Positions 1 through 12,118 of a DNA stretch of 64,000 bases are shown here, in pieces; positions within the stretch are counted from its first letter, which is position 1; every line of letters starts with the position of its first letter. A model generated the notes under the pieces. It saw only the letters and a list, made by a program, of their open reading frames with translations. It did not search any database and had not been told where the DNA came from. Origin of the DNA: Paractinoplanes pyxinae (lineage in GTDB: Bacteria; Actinomycetota; Actinomycetes; Mycobacteriales; Micromonosporaceae); NCBI RefSeq assembly GCF_026626335.1, contig NZ_JAPNTZ010000001.1:124001-188000 (forward strand). The letters are read 5' to 3'. Made by a program: the position numbers and the translations under genes.

Positions 1-2
1 GC

Positions 3-239
3 TCGTTGCAGCAGGGCTTCCGCGACCACGTCGGCCTGGCGCCGACCGCCTACCTGCGACGCGTACGGCTGGAACGAGCCCACAGCGACCTGCTGAGCGA
101 CGGCGGCGACACGGTCGCCCGGGTGGCGCACCGGTGGGGCTTCACCCACCTCGGCCGGTTCGCCGCCGCCTACGCCTCGGTGTACGGCGTCGCGCCGTCG
201 GCCGCCCGGGAACGACGACCGGCGGCCGCGCGACCGTGA
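3..239 (+). CDS. AraC-family regulator, C-terminal fragment cut by the window edge
   Basis: The frame is open from the window edge and ends at TGA 237-239, so only the last 78 codons are present. The peptide has the second half of an AraC/XylS DNA-binding domain: a stretch beginning FRDHVGLAPTAYLRRVRLERA, then the second helix-turn-helix around VARVAHRWGFTHLGRFAAAY and the terminal YGVAPS. These match the family signature in which W/G-F-x-x-x-x-x-F-x-x-x-Y-x-x-x-x-G-x-x-P closes the domain. The ligand-binding N-terminus lies outside the window, so its target cannot be judged. Confidence 0.85.
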   Translation, partial: SLQQGFRDHVGLAPTAYLRRVRLERAHSDLLSDGGDTVARVAHRWGFTHLGRFAAAYASVYGVAPSAARERRPAAARP

Positions 240-294
240 ACCCCGGACGGCCGTCGCACCCACGAGCGCGACGGCCGTTGCGCACCACCGGGGA

Positions 295-3456
<3,162 letters not shown>

Positions 3457-3627
3457 TTGGCAGATGCGAGAAAAAGACGGTCCCGGATAAGCGTTACGAG
3501 GAAGGCAGTTCGGAAGTCGCCGGCGGTGTGCGTGTCATTTGCTTCGCTATCTGGAAAAGGGCCACTCGTAAATGTGATACGGCGGCACCGGGCGTGGCAG
3601 CGGCCGGAAAGCCGCACTTGGAACGCG

Positions 3628-3641
3628 TGGGAGCGCTCCCG
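3628..3641. promoter_or_regulatory. CebR-type operator upstream of the GH30 gene
   Basis: TGGGAGCGCTCCCG matches 13 of 14 bases of the CebR box. It ends 39 bases before the GH30 start codon. The rest of the 224-bp gap between the sigma gene and GH30 shows no ORF worth calling. Confidence 0.8.
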
Positions 3642-3680
3642 TAATCTCCGGGCACCGTTGTCCCCTGAAGGAGAATCCCC

Positions 3681-5402
3681 ATGCGAAAACCCCGGAGATC
3701 TGCGGCCGCGATGTGGTCGGCCGGCGGGCTCGTGCTGGCCTCGGCCGCCGTCGTCCTTGCCCAACCCGCTGGAGCGGCGGCGGCCGGCTGCTCGGTCCGG
3801 TACGCCGTCACGTCGCAGTGGCAGGGCGGGTTCGGCGCCGAGGTGGCGATCACCAACCTCGGTGACCCGTTGACCGCGTGGACGCTGGGCTGGTCGTTCG
3901 GAGCGGGACAGGCTGTCACGCAGGCCTGGAACGCCACGGTGACCCAGAGCGGGGCGGCTGTGTCTGCCCGGAACGTCAGCTACAACGGGTCGGTCGCCAC
4001 CGGCGCCACCGTGTCGTTCGGCTTCAACGGGTCGTCGGGGGCCACCAACCCGGTGCCGACCGGCTTCACCGTCAACGGGATGGCCTGCAACGGCGGCACC
4101 ACGCCGCCGACGACACCGCCCACCACGCCGCCGACGACACCCCCGACGACACCGCCCACCACGCCGCCAGTGGGGACGCCGGACATCAGCGTCAACAGCG
4201 CCACCCGGTACCAGACGATCGACGGGTTCGGGGCCGCCGTCTCGATCTGGGGTGGAGCCTGGTCGACCGCCGAGACGCAGACTCTGGTCGGGCTCGGCCC
4301 CGATCAGCTCGGCCTGTCGATCGTACGGACGGGAATCTCGCCTGTATCCGGCGAATGGCCGACCCAGGTGAACGCGTTGCGCACCGCCAAGTCGTACGGC
4401 TCGGGTGTGAAGATCCTCGCCTCGCCGTGGACGGCGCCGGCGGCGTGGAAGACCAACAACAGCCGGGTCAACGGCGGCAAACTGAAGACCGACTTCTACG
4501 ACGACTACGCCAACCATCTCAACAGCTATGTGCAGTACATGCGTGCGCAGGGCGTCCCGGTCGACGTCACCTCGGTGCAGAACGAGCCGGACTGGCACTC
4601 CGACTACGACTCGATGGACTGGAGCGGCGCCGAACTGCGCAACTTCGTGCGGGACCAGGGCGCCAAGGTGCAGAACACCAAGCTGATGGTGGCCGAGGCG
4701 GTCAACCTGAACTACGGCTACACCGATCCCACCCTCAACGACGCGGCCGCGCGCAACAACATCGGCTACATCGGCGGCCACCTCTACGGCACCGAGGATT
4801 CGGGGCGGCTCAAGCCGTACGCACTGGCCGAGCAGAACAACAAGCCGGTGTGGATGACCGAATGGAACTTCCACGAGGCCGACGGCAACGGCTCGAACAT
4901 CTGGGGCAACCCGGGCAATCAGGCGGTCTGGAACGAGACGCTCGACGACATCATGCGCACCGTGCACAAGTCGATGGAGTCGAACTGGAACGCCTACATC
5001 TGGTGGTACGGCAAGCGGTACTACTCGTTCATCGGTGACGGCGAGGCCGCCTACGGCACCACGGCGGGGGCTCCGCTCAAGCGTGGGTACGCCTTCTCGC
5101 AGTACGCGAAGTTCGTCCGCCCCGGCTATCAGCGAGTGGCCCTGACCAAGAGTGCCAAGGCGTCGCCGCTCGAGGTGACCGCCTATCAGGGCGGCGGGAA
5201 GATCACGCTGGTCGTGCTCAACCGCTCGAACAGCGCGGTCGGCAACGCGGTGGTGCAAGCGCCCCAGAACGTGGCCAGGGCCGAGTACTTCGTGACCTCG
5301 CAGAACGTCAACGCGGCCGCGCAGCCGGTTGCTGTGAACGGTGGCCAGGCCACGGTCACGGTGCCCGCCCGCAGCATCTCGACCGTCGTTTTCACCCTGT
5401 GA
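3681..5402 (+). CDS. Secreted GH30 glycosidase (probable xylanase) with N-terminal CBM2
   Basis: This 573-residue secreted protein has a signal peptide (1-34), a CBM2 (about 36-137), a linker of repeated PTTP units (about 140-164) and a GH30 catalytic domain (about 167-573). The acid/base is Glu302 in SVQNEPDW and the nucleophile Glu394 in VWMTEWN. The fold ends with the beta-sandwich side domain usual in GH30. The context (GH10, GH62) favours glucuronoxylan or arabinoxylan as substrate, although some GH30 members act on other glucans. ATG 3681 follows AAGGAGA with normal spacing. The CBM2 is nearly the same as that of the neighbouring GH62 protein. Confidence 0.93.
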   Translation: MRKPRRSAAAMWSAGGLVLASAAVVLAQPAGAAAAGCSVRYAVTSQWQGGFGAEVAITNLGDPLTAWTLGWSFGAGQAVTQAWNATVTQSGAAVSARNVSYNGSVATGATVSFGFNGSSGATNPVPTGFTVNGMACNGGTTPPTTPPTTPPTTPPTTPPTTPPVGTPDISVNSATRYQTIDGFGAAVSIWGGAWSTAETQTLVGLGPDQLGLSIVRTGISPVSGEWPTQVNALRTAKSYGSGVKILASPWTAPAAWKTNNSRVNGGKLKTDFYDDYANHLNSYVQYMRAQGVPVDVTSVQNEPDWHSDYDSMDWSGAELRNFVRDQGAKVQNTKLMVAEAVNLNYGYTDPTLNDAAARNNIGYIGGHLYGTEDSGRLKPYALAEQNNKPVWMTEWNFHEADGNGSNIWGNPGNQAVWNETLDDIMRTVHKSMESNWNAYIWWYGKRYYSFIGDGEAAYGTTAGAPLKRGYAFSQYAKFVRPGYQRVALTKSAKASPLEVTAYQGGGKITLVVLNRSNSAVGNAVVQAPQNVARAEYFVTSQNVNAAAQPVAVNGGQATVTVPARSISTVVFTL

Positions 5403-5408
5403 CACCAA

Positions 5409-5441
5409 CTGCTGCCCGTCTCAGTGGAGGGCGGGCAGCAG
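5409..5441. terminator. Bidirectional hairpin terminator between GH30 and GH62
   Basis: Perfect 10-bp arms CTGCTGCCCG and CGGGCAGCAG enclose a 13-base loop, in a 52-bp gap between two convergent genes. There is no U-tract, as is common in actinomycetes. Confidence 0.75.
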
Positions 5442-5454
5442 GTGGGTCGGTGGA

Positions 5455-6858
5455 TCAGCGCTGGCGGGTCAGCAGGCCGGGACGGTAGGGCAGCAGGCCG
5501 TAGTCTCCGCCTGAGCTGGGGGAGCGGCCCTGGTAGAGCAGTTGCAGGTGGCAGGGGTCGATCGTGTTCGTCTGGTCCGCGCTCGTGCGCAGCAGCTCGC
5601 CGTGGCTGATGTCGTTGGTCCAGGTGGCTCCGCTGTTGGCCTTGCCCGCGAACGGGTTGTTGTAGGTCGTCGCGTTCGGGGTCCAGGCGCCGCCGAGGCT
5701 GGTTGCCGTGAACGAGCGGAAGTAGCGTTCCCAGGAGCTGGTCCTGGCCTCGATGATCATCAGGTACTGGTTCTGGCCCTGCACCTTGTAGACCTGCGGC
5801 GCCTCGAAGATGTTCTCCGAGGTGTCGCTCATGATGGTCGTGTAGCTGGAGCCGAAGCTGCCCGGGAAGTTCCCGATCGGCATGATCTGGCGGTAGATCT
5901 TGCCGTTGTCGCCGGCGAAGAACAGGTACATGTTCTGGTCGTCGCCGATGATCGTCTGGTCGATCACGCCGGTGCTGGAGCCGGTGATCGACGCGGTCGA
6001 CAGTGGTTGCGGGGCCGACCAGCCGTTGGCGTTGGCCGGGTTGGTGGACGTGCGGTACGAGAACGCGGTCGGGCCCCACTGGTGGGCCAGGATCCAGATG
6101 TTCTTCGGCGCGAAATAGAACAGCGACGGTGCGACGGCGCCCTGGCTCATGGTGTTCTGACTGGCCGAGCCGAGCTGGTCGAGGTTGTCGACCAGGCCGA
6201 AGTTCATCGAGCCCCAGCCGCCGGTGGCGCTGCTGCTGTGGGTGGTGGCGTACACCAGTTGCCGGCCCTGGTAGGGGGCGATGGTGAAGTCCTTGAGGGA
6301 CGCCCAGCCGGACTTCGGCTGCGCCAGGGGGCCCGTCGACGACCAGCGGTACGACGAGGGCAGGGCGCACGTGGCCGGCGGCGTGGTGGGCGGAGTCGTC
6401 GGCGTAGTGGTCGGTGGGGTGGCCGGCGGCGGTGTCGTGGTGCCACCCGTGCAGGCCACGCCATTGACGGCGAAACCGGTGGGCACGGGATTGGTGTTTC
6501 CGGACGAGCCGTTGAAACCGAACGACACCGTTCCATCGGTGCCGACCGAGCCGTTGTAACTCGCATTCCGTGCGCTTACCGCCGACCCGTTCTGGGTCAC
6601 CGTGGCGTTCCAGGCCTGGGTCACGCTCTGGCCTGCTTCGAACGACCACGTCAACGTCCAGGCCGTCAGCGGATCGCCCAGGTTGGTGATCGACACGTTG
6701 GCGCCGAAACCGCCCTGCCACTGCGAGGACACGGCGTAGGTGACCGAGCAGCCCGCGGCCGCGGCGCCGGCCGGCCCCGCCACGGCGACCGCCGCCGAGG
6801 CCAGGGCCACGGCGCCGATCGCGACCAGGCCGACGCCGGTCGTCCGAGATCTGATCAT
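5455..6858 (-). CDS. Secreted GH62 alpha-L-arabinofuranosidase with N-terminal CBM2
   Basis: This 467-residue secreted enzyme is predicted to remove arabinofuranose from arabinoxylan. It has a signal peptide (1-34), a CBM2 (about 36-137), a Thr/Pro linker and a five-bladed GH62 domain (about 164-467). Conserved GH62 acids are visible: Asp190 in SLKDFT, Asp300 in GVIDQT and Glu352 in [13 protein letters not shown] 6858 is preceded by AGGGAGCG. The gene converges on GH30 and is followed by the shared hairpin. A CebR-like box lies 38 bases upstream. It would complement the GH10/GH30 backbone-cleaving enzymes. Confidence 0.95.
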   Translation of the reverse strand: MIRSRTTGVGLVAIGAVALASAAVAVAGPAGAAAAGCSVTYAVSSQWQGGFGANVSITNLGDPLTAWTLTWSFEAGQSVTQAWNATVTQNGSAVSARNASYNGSVGTDGTVSFGFNGSSGNTNPVPTGFAVNGVACTGGTTTPPPATPPTTTPTTPPTTPPATCALPSSYRWSSTGPLAQPKSGWASLKDFTIAPYQGRQLVYATTHSSSATGGWGSMNFGLVDNLDQLGSASQNTMSQGAVAPSLFYFAPKNIWILAHQWGPTAFSYRTSTNPANANGWSAPQPLSTASITGSSTGVIDQTIIGDDQNMYLFFAGDNGKIYRQIMPIGNFPGSFGSSYTTIMSDTSENIFEAPQVYKVQGQNQYLMIIEARTSSWERYFRSFTATSLGGAWTPNATTYNNPFAGKANSGATWTNDISHGELLRTSADQTNTIDPCHLQLLYQGRSPSSGGDYGLLPYRPGLLTRQR

Positions 6859-6895
6859 GGTAACGCTCCCTAGAAATAGGCGTTCGTAAATGTTA

Positions 6896-6909
6896 CGGGA
6901 GCGCTCCCA
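6896..6909. promoter_or_regulatory. CebR-type operator upstream of the GH62 gene
   Basis: CGGGAGCGCTCCCA, 13 of 14 bases of the CebR box, lies 38 bases before the GH62 start. This is the same position relative to the gene as the copies before GH10 and GH30. Confidence 0.8.
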
Positions 6910-7006
6910 CAGTCAGTCGGAAAGGTGCGACGAAAAAAGCCAGCTCAGGGGTGGGGCGAAAAGACGTAACAGTTTTCCGGCAGGCACTTGTCGCGGATGA
7001 AGGGAA

Positions 7007-9730
7007 TCAAGGGCAGAGGGACTTCGGCTCCGTGCCCGGGAAGTAGCGGGCCCAGTCCACAGTGACCGGCCCGGCGCAGATCTCGCGGACGACCCGCGGC
7101 ACGTCGCTGTCCAGCTGCCACAGCGCCCCGCGCGGACCCAGCACCGCGACCCGCCCGCCGTCGGCCCGGGGCGAACCCAGGTGCAGTCCCTGCGCGTCCA
7201 GGGAGAGCAGCGCCGTGGCCGACGCGGCGTCCCACAGCTGGACCCGGTCCGGGTCGGTCAGGGCCACGGCCGGTGCGCCCGGGTCGAACGCCGTGATCGT
7301 CGGGTGCTCGAGACCCTCGACGCGGGCCACCGTGCGGACGGCCCAGGAGTCGCGGGCGTCCAGCACCATCGCCTCCCCGGCCTCGGAGGCCACGGCGACC
7401 AGCCCACCGGGTCCGGCCGACGGATACATGCGGTACGGCTCGCGCGCGAGTGTCGCCGTCCGGGCGCCTTCGAGCGTCCACTGCTCCAGGGTGTACTCGC
7501 CGTCGCCGACGCGCCGGCACAGCAGGAGCCCGGAGCCGTCGGGCAGCAGGGCGGTGCTTTCGACGTCGGATGCGGGGAACCGGCGTACGGCATCGTCACC
7601 GACCCGCCACAGGACGGCGGTGCCGTTGCCGCCCATGGCGGAGATGAGGGTGCCCGTCGCGTCCATGCTGTCGGCCGGCGGCAGCTCGTCCGGAACGGGG
7701 ATCCGGCGGGGCCGGTCGAGATCGGACAGGTCCCACAACGTCGAGGAGGATCCCTCCTGGTAGAGCGCCCGGTGCTCGTCCGCGCTCAGCAGACGCAGAA
7801 AGCTGTCGCCGGTCGGCAGGGCTCCCGCGGGGAGCCATGAGGCGCCGTCGGGCCGCCACAACTGCTCGCCGGTGGTCACGCCCGGCTCCATCGTGATCGC
7901 CACCTTGCGGCCCGGCGTGGTCACGAAGCCTCCGCCGAGCGAGGTGGCGGTGGCGGCGGCGTGGGCCAGCACCAGCATGTCGTGGGACTGCTCGCTCGGG
8001 GCGACGCGGTGGGCGGCCAGGGCCAGCACCTCGGCGTCGTGCGGGCGGGCGGCCAGCAGGCCGCGGGCGGCGTCCACGGCTCGCAGCGACATCGCGTCGT
8101 TGCGCTGGCGGGTGGCCGAGCGCTGCGCCGTGACCGCGACGGCCGCCGTGCCGGCCAGCAGGACGGCGAGAGCGGCCAGCACGGCGACGAGCCGGCGCAG
8201 CCGGCGGGTGGCGCGCTGCTCCGCCGCGATCCGGGCCTGTTCGGCGGCCGACGCGGCGTCGATGAAGGACCGCTCGCGCGGGTTGAGCCGGTCGCGCAGC
8301 CGGGCCGCCTGTTCGAGACGCACGCCCCGGTACAGCGTGTCGGGGTCGCGGCCGTGCGCCTCCCACACGGCCGTGGCCTCGCTGATCCTAAGGTGCGTGC
8401 GCAGGTCGTCGCGGTTGGCGGCGATCCAGCCGACCAGCCGCGGCCAGGCGTGCAGCAGCGCCTCGTGGGCCAGTTCCACGCTGTCCCGGTCGAGGCTGAT
8501 CAGGCGGGCGGCGGCGAGCCGCTCGATCAGAGCGTCCGGCACGTCCAGGTCGGCCCGCCGGACGCGTCGTTTGGTGTCCTCGGTGCCGTCGCCCGGCACC
8601 ACCAGCCGCAGGAACAGCCGCTGGGCGGCCGCCCGGTCCGGTTCGCCCAGCCCGTCGAAGGTCTGTTCGGCGGTACGGGCCAGCGCGTGCCGGATGCCCC
8701 CGGCGTCCTCGTAGCCGGTGAGCGTGAGGACCATGCCGCGCCGCCGGCGCCACGTCTCGGCCAGGGTGTGCGAGACGAGCGGCAGCGCGGCCGACTGGCC
8801 GGCGACGTCCGAGACGAGCCGGGCCACCAGCGCCGTCTCCAGCGACGCCCCGGCCCGCGTGGCCGGCTCGGTGATCGCCGACCGGAACTCCTCGGCCGAC
8901 ATAGGGCCGACCAGCACCTGCGCGCGGTGCAGGGCGGCCACCAGCTCGGGATGGCGCGCGCAGTGCCCGTAGAAATCGGCCCGTACGCCCACCACCACCC
9001 GGCTGTGCGGGCCGGCGGCCGAGGTCAGCGCCCGGACCAGCCAGTGCCGGGCGTCGTTGTCGCACAGCGTGAAGCACTCCTCGAACTGGTCGACCACCAG
9101 CAGCGAGTCGTCGGCGGCCTTGGTCAGCCAGCCCCGCAGCGCCTGCGGATCGGCCGCCAGGTCGTCGCGGACCCGGTCGACCGGCTCGTCGGCGAGACCG
9201 GCCACGGCCACCGCCAGCTCGGCGACAGGGTCGGCGCCCGGCGTGACGACCAGCGGGGTCCGCCGGGTGCGGGCGGCCAGCCCGGCCCGCAGCAGCGACG
9301 ACTTGCCCGCGCCGGAGGCTCCGAAGACCCCGGTGAACGGCCGCTCGTCGACCAGGGTCAGCAGCGTGTCGGTCAGCGCCTCGCGGCCGAAGAAGCGGTC
9401 GGCGTCCTCGACCTGGTAGGCGGCCAGTCCGACGTACGGCGGCGGTGTCTCCTGAGGTGCGCCGGGTTGCCCGGCGGCCAGGTCCCGCCACCGGTCGGTC
9501 CACTCGTCGGCGTCCCCCGCGCAGGCCCGGACGAACGCGACGGTGACCGCGAGACTGGGCAGCCGGCGCCCGGCCACCGCCTCGGACAGCGCCGCGGCCG
9601 AATAGTTGGTCCGCCGGCCGAGCTCGCGGTACGTCGGCCCACCGGCGCGGCGGCGCAGCCGCCGCAGATCGCCGGCGAACCGCAGCAACGGCGAGTCCTC
9701 GGATTCCAGCGGTCTTTCCCGTCTAGGCAC
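7007..9730 (-). CDS. XRE-type HTH / STAND NTPase / membrane helix / beta-propeller protein
   Basis: This protein of about 907 residues begins with a Cro/C1-type helix-turn-helix (about 10-65). A STAND NTPase module follows, with Walker A GASGAGKSS (about 137-145) and Walker B LLVVDQFEE (about 210-218). After an alpha-helical region comes one membrane segment (about 510-535) and a C-terminal region of about 340 residues with WD40-like blades (repeating LW, VALTDPDRVQLWD). Such proteins are signal-transducing switches whose ligands are mostly unknown. GTG 9730 was preferred over ATG 9742 because the ATG lies inside the GGGAGGA ribosome-binding sequence. The gene diverges from the sugar ABC operon, so a link to sugar uptake is possible but unproven. 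Confidence 0.85.
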   Translation of the reverse strand: MPRRERPLESEDSPLLRFAGDLRRLRRRAGGPTYRELGRRTNYSAAALSEAVAGRRLPSLAVTVAFVRACAGDADEWTDRWRDLAAGQPGAPQETPPPYVGLAAYQVEDADRFFGREALTDTLLTLVDERPFTGVFGASGAGKSSLLRAGLAARTRRTPLVVTPGADPVAELAVAVAGLADEPVDRVRDDLAADPQALRGWLTKAADDSLLVVDQFEECFTLCDNDARHWLVRALTSAAGPHSRVVVGVRADFYGHCARHPELVAALHRAQVLVGPMSAEEFRSAITEPATRAGASLETALVARLVSDVAGQSAALPLVSHTLAETWRRRRGMVLTLTGYEDAGGIRHALARTAEQTFDGLGEPDRAAAQRLFLRLVVPGDGTEDTKRRVRRADLDVPDALIERLAAARLISLDRDSVELAHEALLHAWPRLVGWIAANRDDLRTHLRISEATAVWEAHGRDPDTLYRGVRLEQAARLRDRLNPRERSFIDAASAAEQARIAAEQRATRRLRRLVAVLAALAVLLAGTAAVAVTAQRSATRQRNDAMSLRAVDAARGLLAARPHDAEVLALAAHRVAPSEQSHDMLVLAHAAATATSLGGGFVTTPGRKVAITMEPGVTTGEQLWRPDGASWLPAGALPTGDSFLRLLSADEHRALYQEGSSSTLWDLSDLDRPRRIPVPDELPPADSMDATGTLISAMGGNGTAVLWRVGDDAVRRFPASDVESTALLPDGSGLLLCRRVGDGEYTLEQWTLEGARTATLAREPYRMYPSAGPGGLVAVASEAGEAMVLDARDSWAVRTVARVEGLEHPTITAFDPGAPAVALTDPDRVQLWDAASATALLSLDAQGLHLGSPRADGGRVAVLGPRGALWQLDSDVPRVVREICAGPVTVDWARYFPGTEPKSLCP

Positions 9731-9788
9731 CGTTCCTCCCATCGTGGTTGACCAATGTGCTGTATATACGACGCGTTCCAGCCCGGTT

Positions 9789-9810
9789 ACCCCGCGCGCC
9801 CGCGCGGGGT
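9789..9810. promoter_or_regulatory. Perfect GC inverted repeat in divergent intergenic region
   Basis: Arms ACCCCGCGCG and CGCGCGGGGT are separated by two bases. The repeat lies between the divergent STAND gene and the ABC operon. With so small a loop it is better read as an operator or DNA structure than a terminator. Confidence 0.45.
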
Positions 9811-9825
9811 CATGTTCGGCGTCTG

Positions 9826-9856
9826 TTGTTCAGCCTCAGTCATCGATCCTGAACAA
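9826..9856. promoter_or_regulatory. Inverted repeat upstream of sugar ABC operon
   Basis: Arms TTGTTCAG and CTGAACAA lie 15 bases apart, about 60-90 bases before the lipoprotein start codon. The two 8-bp arms are perfect, and their centres are about 23 bases (two helical turns) apart, as for a dimeric regulator. No CebR-like box is visible here. Confidence 0.45.
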
Positions 9857-9914
9857 TCCCCGAGCTCCTACGGTCCTGGTCATCCGGCCTGTGCCGTGGA
9901 CTCAAGGAGCGAAC

Positions 9915-11210
9915 ATGAACACGAACCTCTCCCGCCGGGCCTTCCTCGGCCTGGGCGCCGCCGTCGGCGGCGGAATGCTGCTGTCGGCCTGCGGCGGCGG
10001 ATCGGCGTCCGGCGGCGGTGACGGCGGCCGCCTGAAGTTCTGGGACATGCCGTGGGGGCAGGCGAACTACACCGCGGCGGCCAAGAAGCTGACCGAGGCG
10101 TACCAGCCGGCGGGCAGCCTGCCCAAGGCGACCTACCAGGGCCTGCAGTGGGCCAACTTCAGCCAGACCTTCTCGTCGGCCATCGCCTCCAAGACCGGCC
10201 CGGCCGTCAGCACCGGCGGCGGCTTCCAGGCGTTCCAGTTCGCCGACCAGGGCGCGATCGCGTACGCCGACAACGTGGTCAGCCAGTTCCGGAAGGACGG
10301 CACGTACGACGACTTCCTGCCCGGCCAGCTGGACGCGATGAAGACCGCCAAGGGCTACGCGGCGGTGCCGTGGCAGCTCGACTTCCGGGTCTGGTGGTAC
10401 CGCAAGTCCCTGCTCGACGCGGCCGGCGTCCAAGTGCCCACCACGTGGGACGAGCTGCTGACCGCGTGCCGCACGCTGGCCGGGCGGAAGCTGTTCGGCT
10501 TCGGCACCGGTGCGGGCGCCGGCAACAACCTGGGCAGCCAGGGCCTGCACCTGATGATGCTGAACAACGGCGGCGGCCTGTTCAACGCCGACGGCAAGGT
10601 CGACGTGGTCACCGAGGCCAACCTCGAGGCGATGCGCTTCGTCCAGGAAATGGTGAAGGCCAAGGCGGTCGACCCGGCATCGGTCAGCTACACCACTGAC
10701 AACCTCATCACGCAGTGGCGGAACAAGAAGGTCGCGATGGGCATCCACACCGCGGGGCTGGACACCGACACCGGTGAGACCGACGGCGACCTGCAGGTGA
10801 TGAGCCCGCTGACCGGTCCCGGCGGCGCCAAGGCCGGCCTCGTCTTCCAGAACAACATCATGATGTACGCCGACACCCCGTCACAAGAGGGCTCGGAGGC
10901 CTTCCTGTCGTACTACATCCGCAGCATGAAGACGCTGTGGCAGCAGAACGTGGTCGCGGGCCTGCCGGTGCTCAAGTCGATCGTCGCCCTGCCCGAGTTC
11001 CAGGCGCAGAAGGCCAAGGCGAAGATCATCGCCGAGTGGGCGCCCGTGGCCAAGACGTTCGCGGCCAACTCGCCGACCCTGTTCGGCGGGCTCGCCTCGG
11101 TCGACTCCAGCCAGCCGATCACCCAGTTCGCGCAGACCGTGCTGGCCGGCCAGGACCCGAAGCCGGCGCTGGAGACGCTGCAGAAGGCGCTGGAGGGAAT
11201 CGTCAAGTGA
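9915..11210 (+). CDS. Sugar ABC transporter substrate-binding lipoprotein
   Basis: This 431-residue extracellular solute-binding protein belongs to family 1 (carbohydrate uptake CUT1). The N-terminus has an SRRAFLG twin-arginine-like motif and a lipobox LLSAC, so it should be lipid-anchored outside the membrane. The mature part has the usual domain pattern with aromatic residues (WDMPWG, VWWYRK) for sugar stacking. ATG 9915 follows AAGGAG. The downstream permease start overlaps its stop, so the three genes form one operon. The substrate is unknown; nearness to xylanases suggests xylo- or arabino-oligosaccharides. Confidence 0.92.
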   Translation: MNTNLSRRAFLGLGAAVGGGMLLSACGGGSASGGGDGGRLKFWDMPWGQANYTAAAKKLTEAYQPAGSLPKATYQGLQWANFSQTFSSAIASKTGPAVSTGGGFQAFQFADQGAIAYADNVVSQFRKDGTYDDFLPGQLDAMKTAKGYAAVPWQLDFRVWWYRKSLLDAAGVQVPTTWDELLTACRTLAGRKLFGFGTGAGAGNNLGSQGLHLMMLNNGGGLFNADGKVDVVTEANLEAMRFVQEMVKAKAVDPASVSYTTDNLITQWRNKKVAMGIHTAGLDTDTGETDGDLQVMSPLTGPGGAKAGLVFQNNIMMYADTPSQEGSEAFLSYYIRSMKTLWQQNVVAGLPVLKSIVALPEFQAQKAKAKIIAEWAPVAKTFAANSPTLFGGLASVDSSQPITQFAQTVLAGQDPKPALETLQKALEGIVK

Positions 11211-12118
11211 CGATCACCGCCGCCTATCCGAAGACCGAGGCCACCCGTGCGCGAAAACCGCGGCGGGCCCGGCGGATGCTGCTCTGGCTGGTGGCGCCCT
11301 CGCTGGTCCTGCTGCTGCTGATCAATGCGTACCCGCTGGTCTATGCCGCGCTGCAGTCGGTGCGGGACGGCTCGCTGATCAATGCGGGCGACTACGTCGG
11401 GCTCGAGAACTACCGGGCCACGCTGACCAGCCCCGCCTTCTGGCGTTCGGTGCAGTTCACGCTGATCTTCACCGTGGTCGGGGTGTTCGGCAGCTGGCTG
11501 GGCGGCCTGGGGCTGGCGCTCCTGCTCCGCACCCGCATCCCCGGCCGTACGGTGTTCAAGACGTTGCTTCTGCTGCCGTGGGTGGTTCCGGTCGTGGTCT
11601 CGTCGACGGCGTGGAACTGGCTGGTCGCCACCCCGCAGAGCCCGCTGCCGAGCCTTGCGGAAGCCCTCGGGCTGGGCTCACCGCTCTTCCTGGCCGACCC
11701 CGTGCTCGCCAAGATCACGGTCTGCGTGTTCAAGGTGTGGATCAGCGTGCCGTTCATGATGATGCTGGTCGGCGCCGCCCTGGCCGGGGTCGACGGCGCT
11801 GTCTACGAGGCCGCCGAGGTGGACGGCGCGACCCGCTGGCAGCAGTTCCGGCACATCACGCTGCCGATGATCAGCCGGTCCACGTACATCTCGTGGATCC
11901 TCATGACGATCTTCTGCGTCAACGACTTCCCGACCATTTTCCTGCTCACCGGGGGCGGGCCGGTCGACGCCACCACCTCGCTGGTGGTGCTCTCGTACCG
12001 CACCGTCTTCCAGAACTTCCAGGTCGGGCCGGGTGTGGCCATCGCCTTCCTGATGACCGCGAGCCTGGTCGTCGTGTCCGTGGCCCTGTACCGGCAGATC
12101 AGAAAGGCGCACGTATGA
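11207..12118 (+). CDS. Sugar ABC transporter permease, MalF-like
   Basis: This 303-residue inner-membrane permease of the CUT1 family has about six membrane helices. The EAA loop reads EAAEVDGATRWQQFRHITLP, the contact site for the ATPase. The GTG at 11207 overlaps the upstream TGA as GTGA, and GGAGGG lies nine bases before it. No ATPase gene is present in the operon, so a shared multitask ATPase encoded elsewhere (MsiK-like in actinomycetes) is likely. Confidence 0.93.
   Translation: MTITAAYPKTEATRARKPRRARRMLLWLVAPSLVLLLLINAYPLVYAALQSVRDGSLINAGDYVGLENYRATLTSPAFWRSVQFTLIFTVVGVFGSWLGGLGLALLLRTRIPGRTVFKTLLLLPWVVPVVVSSTAWNWLVATPQSPLPSLAEALGLGSPLFLADPVLAKITVCVFKVWISVPFMMMLVGAALAGVDGAVYEAAEVDGATRWQQFRHITLPMISRSTYISWILMTIFCVNDFPTIFLLTGGGPVDATTSLVVLSYRTVFQNFQVGPGVAIAFLMTASLVVVSVALYRQIRKAHV

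Noticed and set aside
4098..4171. Repeated CCGACGACACC units as a possible repeat array
   Set aside because: It is a Pro/Thr linker of the GH30 protein in frame, not a CRISPR or DNA repeat element.
9731..9742. ATG 9742 as the start of the STAND gene
   Set aside because: The ATG precedes and overlaps the ribosome-binding sequence GGGAGGA; the GTG four bases after that site is preferred.
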